The notes under the pieces are model-generated. The model saw only the letters and a program-made list of their open reading frames with translations, was not told where the DNA came from and ran no database searches. Below, piece after piece: positions 57,628 to 64,000 of a stretch of 64,000 nt of DNA (its first letter is position 1; each line of letters begins with the position of its first letter). Origin of the DNA: Edaphochlamys debaryana. Lineage: Eukaryota; Chlorophyta; Chlorophyceae; Chlamydomonadales. The DNA lies in the NCBI GenBank assembly GCA_016858145.1, contig JAEHOE010000001.1, forward strand, positions 3,596,001 to 3,660,000. Direction: 5' to 3'. The position numbers and the translations under genes were made by a program.

Positions 57628-60600
57628 TTAGCGCCTCTCATGTAGGAACCCCTGCTGCTGCTGCCCCGCACCCCTGCCCCCGGCAGTGCTGCCTTGAACT
57701 AGGGTCATGAGAAGACGCCGCAGATCAGCCTCAGCTACAGCACCCTGCCCCTCCGACTGCTGCCCCAGCCCCTGCCCCTGCAACCGCTGCCCCTGCGGCT
57801 GCGCCGGCCCCAGGCCGCGCCCGCCCACAGCGCCCTCCCCGCCCATCTTCGCCCCCACAAGGGCCTGCAGCAATTCAAGCTGCAAGTGCTCGGCCGCCTG
57901 CTGCTGCTGCTGCTGCGACAGGAGCTGCTGCAGCGCGTTCGTGCGCTGCGCGGACGGGGTCTGCTGCTCCCGGTCCCGCTGGTCCCTCTCCCTGGATGCG
58001 GAGCCGGGGCGGCCGCCCATCTCCGCGCGCCTCGCGTCAGCGTCGGCCAGGTCGAGCGCCGCCGCGGTGGGGCCCGGCCGCTGCCGGGCTGGCGGCACCG
58101 CCTGCGGCCGCTCCACAAACTGCGCCTGCAGGGGCTGCAGCTGCGGCGCCTCCTGCCTCTGGCCAATGAGGCCGGGGTTCAGGGTGACGCCGGCAGCGCG
58201 CAGCGCGTGCAGCTGCGGCAGCTGGTGCGCCGGCACGGGCCGGGCGTGCACTCGCACGCCGCCAGCGCTTGCGGCGCCCAGCACGAGGCCGGCCTGGGAG
58301 GCCAGCAGGGCGGCGGGCGAGGGCGACTCGTGGCGGTGCGAGGGCGAGTCGAGGACGGGCATGGAGCGCTGCTGCTGGAGCTGAAGCTTCAGGGGCGCAA
58401 CCTCTAGCGATGAAGAGGTCTGCGGCAGGGAGCGGCGCTGGAGCTGTGGCTCGAGGGCAGGGCTGGGGCCACGCAGGCTCAGGTCGTCGGAGGACACCGG
58501 CCGGGCGCGGTTGGCCGAGTCGGACCGGCGCGCGCCAGCTTGCTCTTGGGCGTTGCTCGCAACGGCGGCCAGCAGGTTGCGGAGGACCTGGGACTGCTCC
58601 TCCTCCTGCAGCTGCTGGGCCGTTGGTGCCGGCGGGGCCTGGCGCTCGGCGCTCAGCTGGCGGCCCTGCGCCTGCGCCTGAACCTGCGCGACCAGCTGCT
58701 TGAGGAGAGCACTGGCGCCGGAATGGCTGGCGCCAGCCGCCTCCTCGCTGCTAGTGGCGAGCTGCAGCGGCGGCTGAGTGACGCCGCCGGAGAGGGAGCT
58801 GCGGCCGGACGCAGAGCCGCCGTCTGCGCCTCCGCTGGCGCGGGGCGTGGCGGCGCCGCTTCCGCCGCCCGCTGCATCCCTGCGGGCTGCGTTGGCGGCC
58901 TCGACCGCCTGGATGAGGTTGCTCAGAGCACGGTCTTGGTTGGCGTCGAGAGCAGCGGTCTCAGTCTCGGCCGCACGGCCGGCGGCGTTCGCAGCGGCGC
59001 CGGCCACGGCCTGGGCGGCGGCCGGGCCGGTGAGGGCCACCAGCCGCACCGCCTGCATCTGTCCGTCGGCGCCGCGGAGGAACAGCTGGCCGTCGCTGCC
59101 CTGCTGCAGGCGCGGCTGCTGCCCGCCCTGCTGCAGGCTCGCAAGCAGGTCCTGGCCCGCGGCGGGCTGCTGCAGCGGCTGCGCCTGCGCGCGGCGGCGG
59201 GCCTCGTCGCCCTGCTCGGCTGCCTCCAACTCGCGCTGGTCTCGGTCCGCCTGGCGCCTCTGGGCCTGCAGCGACGCGCGAAGGGTCTCAAGCTGCGCGT
59301 CGATCTGCGCCGACGTCAGCTGCGTGGCAGGCGCTGATGCAGGCGGGGCCGCAGGGGGCTGGTTGCCCGTGCCAAGGGTCTTGGGGGCGGGCGGAGGCAT
59401 GGTCGCAGCGATGCCAGCCATCGTGTGCGTCAGGCCGGCCCAGCCGTGGCCGCCAGCCGAGGCGGGGGTGATGCGCGGCAGGATCGGCGGGGCGCCGAAG
59501 CGGCCGGCGCTGGCGGCGGCGGGTGGCGGGACGGGCGCGGTGCGCAGGGCTGCGGTGCGGCGGCCGCCAGAGGCGGCGGGCGACTGGCCGCGGCCCGTGG
59601 TGGGGCGGTGAACGCCGTGGGTCTGCTTGTAGATACCGCATGCATTGCACTGTGGATGGGCAAGCAGCACACGGTTTCAGTGGATTTAAGCTTCGCGTGT
59701 GGCAGGTTAAGTACAGGCGAGGCAAGGCAGGCAGGAACCCGAAGCGCGGGGCCGACCCACATCGCCCCGTCGCCCCAGCACCATGCACCCCATCCGTGCA
59801 CCCACCATGGTAGCTCCTGTCTCTCGGTCCTTCCTCCAGAGGGGCGTGGTCGTGGTACCGCAGTTGGAGCACAGCATGGGGCCCTTGCTGCCGCGCGAGC
59901 GCGAGTGCGACGTCGAGGCGACGCGCCGCCCGGGGTTGCCGCTGCCGCCCACGAAGCCGCCGTGGGAACCGAGCGGCGCCATGCCACCCATGCGGGCCTG
60001 ACCCATCTGCTGCATGTGGGTTGCCTGCATCTGCATCTGGGTTGCCTGCATCTGCATCTGGGTCGCCTGCATCTGCATCTGGGTCGGCTGCATCTGGAGC
60101 TGCAGGGGCGCCTGGGCCTGGGGAATGCCCGCCAGAAGGGGGTTGACGGTCAGCGGCAGGGTAGGCGCGCTCGCCGAAAGCGCTCCGACGGATGCGTTGC
60201 TCCGGTCGAGGGTCAGCGGCGCCGCCATCTTGGAAACAGCGTCTCGGACGTCGGACAGCTTGATGGTTGGCGGCGGGCGGGGCGCGTCCGAGTCTTGGCG
60301 GAGAAGCGAGAGGGGCGCACCAGCGCCGGCCGACATGGCAGCGGCGGGGAGCTCTGAGCTGGCGGCGCGGCGAGCTTCGGCGGTAGCAGCGGCAGCCGCC
60401 GCAACAAGGGGCGCGGCATCAGTGGCGGGGCGGACGGTGGTGCCGTCCACAACCAGGAGGGGCCGACCGGGGGCGGCGCGCGCCCACTGCAGCGCAACGG
60501 GACCGAGCTCCGGGCTCGTGGCACGCGCACTCGCGCCGGTACCCTTGCCGAGCACAGCTGCGTTAAGTAGCAGGCGGGGCGCAGCGATTGCGCCGTCGGA

Positions 60601-62662
60601 GAGGGTGGCGGAGGCCGCCGGCGCCGCCGCAGCGGGGCCGAGCGGGTTGGCGCCAAGCTTGGGTGCCTCGGCTGCGCTGCCCAGCATCAGCGGTTGCAGG
60701 TGCTCGCCCTGGCAGCACTCGCCGTCGCACTCGCCCGGCGCGTGGTCGTGCTCGTGGTCATGGCCCAGGTGCTTTTCGGCGAAGCGCAGTGTCGCTGCGG
60801 TCTCGTCCTTGGCTCCGGCGGCAGGAATGGAGGCCAGCGGCGCAGCTAGGGCACAAGCCGGGCTGCGCGTGGGCGGGCTCGCGAGGTCGAGCGGTGCCAC
60901 AGCCAGAGCGGGAGTCGCGGCCTCCTGCTTGACAGGTCCAGACGCCGTAGGGCGCGCATCGGAGAGCTCCTTGACAGGGCCGGAGCTCGTCATGCTGGCG
61001 GGCTCCTGAGCAAGAGCGGGCTCGGCCGCCGCCGGCGCAGGGGCCGGCGATGGAGGCGCGGCCACCACCGCCAGCAAAGGGGACGCCGGCGCAGGCGAAG
61101 GAGGGTTGGCAGCCGGAGGCGACGGCGGGATAAGGGCAGCCGACGAGGCGGCAGCCGAAGCCGGCGCGGAGGCAGCGGCCGATGGTGCCACCGTTGCAGC
61201 GCCTTGCTTGATCTCAACCCCAATCGTGGGCGCCCCTGCGGCGGCCTGCTGCGCCCGCAGCACAACGAGCGGGGCCAGCCGGTCGCCAGCCAGCTCCAGC
61301 TTCACCACGGCCGGCTGCGCCTCCTCCTTGACTACTGCCGCGTGCTCCTGCTGCTGCTTCGCCAGGTGCCGCTGCAGCAGCAGCCGCAGCTGCTCGTTCG
61401 CCTGCATCTGCCGGTGCAGCTCGTCGGTCTGCTGCTGGGCCTTCTGCTGCGCCTGCTCCTTCTCCAGCTGCAGCTCGCGCAGGACAGCCTCCTGGCGCTG
61501 CTTCTGCTCCCTGGCAAGCTCCTCCTCCTGCTTGCCGGGTGAGGGCGGCTGCTGCCGCGGCAGCGGTCCGTGCCGCATGTTGAGCAGCGCCTGCGCCACG
61601 GCCGCGGCGTCATCGTCCTCCATCAGCTCTGCCGAGCCCTCCTCGCCGGCCGCCTGCGCGGACCCGAGGCGCTGCTCGCTGGGATCCTCGACAAAGGGTT
61701 CCGTCTCAAGGCCGTCGACATCCTGCAGGCACAGCGGCTCTGCCAGCAGCGGGCGGCTGCCAGTGGCCTGCGGCTGCAGACTCGGGCAGTGCTGCAGGGC
61801 GAGGTGCCGAGGTGGGTGGATGCGGATCTGGCTGGCCTGGTGGTGCAGATGGATGTGGGAATGCACTCCACCGCCGGGGTCGGGCGTACCGGCGGGTCCC
61901 TCCGTGGCCATGCCACCCAGCCGCGGCGGCTGGGCGGCAAGGTTGAGAGTCAGGCCCCCAGTGCCGCTGCTGCTCTGGCGGCGCATAAGCGCCGCCGCTA
62001 GCAGCCGACTGGACAGCGCGGTGGCTGCATCGGCCTGCAGGATCGGCCTAGCCACCTTCGCATGCGAGGCGGACAGCTGCACGGTCTGCGGGCCGGTTGG
62101 AGGGTGTGAGTTAGCAAGCAAGGCGGCAGCAATTGGGGGGGCAGCCGGCCTTCCCTGGGCATTCCATTTCCCCTCACTGACCTGGCCATCCGAGGCCTCC
62201 TCCACACGCAGCTGCCGCTTGCGAGCAGACTTCTTGGCAATCTGGCTCGCTACCGCGCGGGCTCGGCTGCAGGGCAGAGGTCAAGTAGGTCAGCCGTACG
62301 TCCTCCGTGCACCCATCACCCCCGCTTGAGCCTGGCCAATTGAAGGGCCCGCCAGCCTTGCGCCGTAGCAAACACACACCTGGAGTCACCGCCGCCAACA
62401 CGCGGCGCTGAAGGGCGCCTTGCGGCCTGCACCAGCTGGGCGCGTATGAGCTCCACGGGCCTGTGCGCGCCGTGGGACCTGGTGGCGGGCAGCAGAAGGG
62501 TGCGGCACGGGCAAGGGTGAGCACGCACGCCATCGTTTCTGAGTCGATGACCCCGCCCACCGTGTACTCCTACCTGTAGTAGATGCCGCACGCGTTGCAG
62601 AGGGCCACGCCGGCCTCGCGGCGCCACAATGGCGTCCGCAAGGTGCCGCAGTTAGCGCATGC
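57628..62662 (-). CDS. Two-finger GATA zinc finger protein (5' end unresolved, at least 1524 aa)
   Basis: Likely transcription regulator. Exons: 62662-62574, 62478-62380, 62266-62182, 62085-59806, 59649-57628 (4575 nt, in frame). Finger 1 is [26 protein letters not shown], with a short x16 loop; finger 2 is [22 protein letters not shown] joined by splicing to [16 protein letters not shown], with x18. A basic stretch [11 protein letters not shown] after finger 1 may be a nuclear signal. Between the fingers lie a Gln/Glu coiled-coil-like region ([20 protein letters not shown]), Ala/Pro-rich tracts, a His/Cys cluster ([16 protein letters not shown]) and Met/Gln repeats. The first listed exon begins in phase 0 without an ATG, so at least one upstream exon exists; ATG 63419 ([13 protein letters not shown], donor about 63325) is a candidate but needs a further exon to restore phase. 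Confidence 0.85.
60008..60098 (-). repeat. 21-bp coding repeat (Ala-Thr-Gln-Met-Gln-Met-Gln)
   Basis: Four near-exact tandem copies of a 21-bp unit (GGTTGCCTGCATCTGCATCT on plus) encode repeats of ATQMQMQ just ahead of the second GATA finger. In frame. Confidence 0.85.
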
Positions 62663-64000
62663 CTAAGCAAAGCATAGAGGGGACAAAAGGTGATCAGCTC
62701 GTGGAAGTTCTTGATGCGTGGCCGAGTGTTCGCGGCGGTTTGTCAAAAGCTCAAGTTTCCTTAGCGGCCTCGCGTCTGGACACCAGTAAGGGGCGCCCGG
62801 TCGCGCATCTATCGGCAACGTTGACATCAGACGCTACTGCGCAGCTCTCGAGGGGTTATGCGCGCCTGACGTGCAGGACCTGTGTCTGACAAGGCCCCCG
62901 TGCGACCGCGGCCATCACGCCGATGCCGCAGCCGGGAGACCGGGTGCGGAGCCACCGACGAGACGGCAGGAAGCGGCGCAAGGCCCCGCGCCGCATGCGG
63001 GCCTCGCCTGCGCCGCTCATAATCGCATCCCGCCTGGCCCGCTTCAGCAAGCTCATCGCCAGGCCATATCGCACCCCATGCATGGCCCTCCATCAGCCTA
63101 AGCACATCGAGCGACGATGCAGCGGCCATCGGCGGAGCGGGCCTCGCGCGACCTTTGCTCGCACGGAGCAAAGCGGCCCAGGAGGCCATGGCGCCAACAC
63201 GCATCATCAGCGATATGGTGATAGCCCCTGGCTGACGTCAGGTGCGTGGCGGACCGGGTCCGCCCGAGCGAGCTGGGGCGTTCGAGGTGTTCTTCTAATA
63301 CTCGAGCGTCAGCGCCCGCATCTACTTGCCTTCTCTGGCCTGCCTCCAGCTCCACGCGCCTGCTGCTCGTCTTGCTGCTCGCCCGCTCCAGGGTCCTCCT
63401 CCAGTTGCTCCTGGTTCATCGTCTGAGATGGCCAGCGGGCACGGCCGGCGACTCCTCGGCGCCCTTCAGGGCGCTATGCTACGCCTAGCGAACCCGTGAT
63501 GTGCGTTAGGCAGAGGATAGGGACTGCGGCGCGCTGGCGGGTGAGGAAGCTCCCTCCCTCCCTCCCGTGGGCGCCGGCGTGTGGTTAGATGGCTGCTACT
63601 GTGAGATACTGTGAGGCTAACTTGTATATCGGTGGAGTGCTAACAACAACAACAGCCGGAGTGCCGGGCGCGGCAGGCTACTACGCGTTCCAGCCCCGGC
63701 GGTACCGTGGTACCTCGCCCCATCAGCCAGCCTGGGCGCGATACGCCGTCGTAAACTCCTGCTGGCCTCTCCTCGTCCTCCTTCGAACTCTTGCTTCTCA
63801 TGTTGTTCGGGCGCGGCCTTTGTCCGACTCGCCTGTCATCAATCTTGGTAAGGGGCCAGTCTGCACGCCCTGATGAACCGAAGCGCCACAACCCTGCTGA
63901 CGATCTTGCGCTTGCGCTCCGCGGGAGGCGTACAGGAATTGCGTCAGGTCACACATAGACCAATGGAAACGCATTGCGGTTCGCAGACCCAGCGTCGCGC
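62000..64000. repeat. Source side of the 2-kb duplication (runs off the window)
   Basis: Matches 51119-53116 with an offset of about 10.88 kb to the last base of the window. It includes the first three known exons of the two-finger GATA gene and about 1.3 kb upstream, where its promoter and first exon should be. Confidence 0.88.
63326..63419 (-). CDS. Candidate first coding exon of the two-finger GATA gene
   Basis: ATG at 63419 opens an acidic, Gln-rich frame ([20 protein letters not shown]) up to a possible donor GGCAA|GTAGAT. In the duplicate (ATG at 52535) two base differences in this stretch, CCC/CCT and GCC/GCG, are both synonymous, as expected of coding sequence. The exon ends in phase 1 while exon 62662 needs phase 0, so another exon must lie between, or this is not the right exon. 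Confidence 0.4.

Noticed and set aside
1..64000. tRNA, rRNA, snoRNA or riboswitch
   Set aside because: No cloverleaf with a GTTCRANNC-type T-loop, no rRNA core sequence and no riboswitch consensus was recognised by eye; a tRNAscan-SE or Infernal run would be decisive.

Overview
The window is nuclear DNA of a very GC-rich green alga (Chlorophyta, probably Chlorophyceae). The signs are: many short spliceosomal introns with G-runs at the donor and C-runs at the acceptor; TGTAA poly(A) signals; chloroplast-targeted photosystem II factors; low-complexity Ala/Gly/Pro/Gln tracts; and a Ty3/gypsy retrotransposon carrying a methyltransferase-like domain. Genus and species cannot be fixed from the sequence. 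I built gene models by hand from donor/acceptor sites and reading-frame phase; every model described as complete sums to a multiple of three.

Left third (1-23.9 kb): SRP68 (minus strand, cut by the window edge); a 26-exon DHX29/DExH7-type DEAH helicase (minus, 3273-15447) with a complete small cysteine-array gene nested antisense in its 1.4-kb intron 10; divergently from the helicase, a 1301-residue MYND - F-box - WD40 protein (plus, 15854-20413); then a PduO-type cobalamin adenosyltransferase (plus, 21052-22443).

Centre (23.9-41 kb): a lumenal C-terminal processing protease CTPA (minus) head-to-head with an HD-domain nucleotidase HDDC2 (plus); a 0.93-kb truncated copy of the 5' end of a GATA gene; and a recent Ty3/gypsy element (LTRs 32838-33342 and 40267-40771) without a recognisable gag. 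It has RT and RNase H, a degenerate C5-methyltransferase-like domain, and an integrase followed by a PHD finger, spread over two overlapping frames.

Right third (41-64 kb): a one-finger GATA protein (minus, 42221-46775), an uncertain small Cys-motif ORF, an LPA1-like photosystem II assembly factor (plus, 49591-55068), and a large two-finger GATA protein (minus, 57628 to at least 62662). The 2.9-kb intron 5 of the LPA1-like gene holds, antisense, a copy of the 5' part of the two-finger GATA gene; that duplication runs past the right edge of the window.

Themes: translation and secretion (SRP68, DHX29-like), plastid photosystem II biogenesis (CTPA, LPA1-like), cofactor and nucleotide metabolism (MMAB, HDDC2), and GATA regulators whose 5' ends have been copied locally twice. 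No tRNA, rRNA or CRISPR was recognised.
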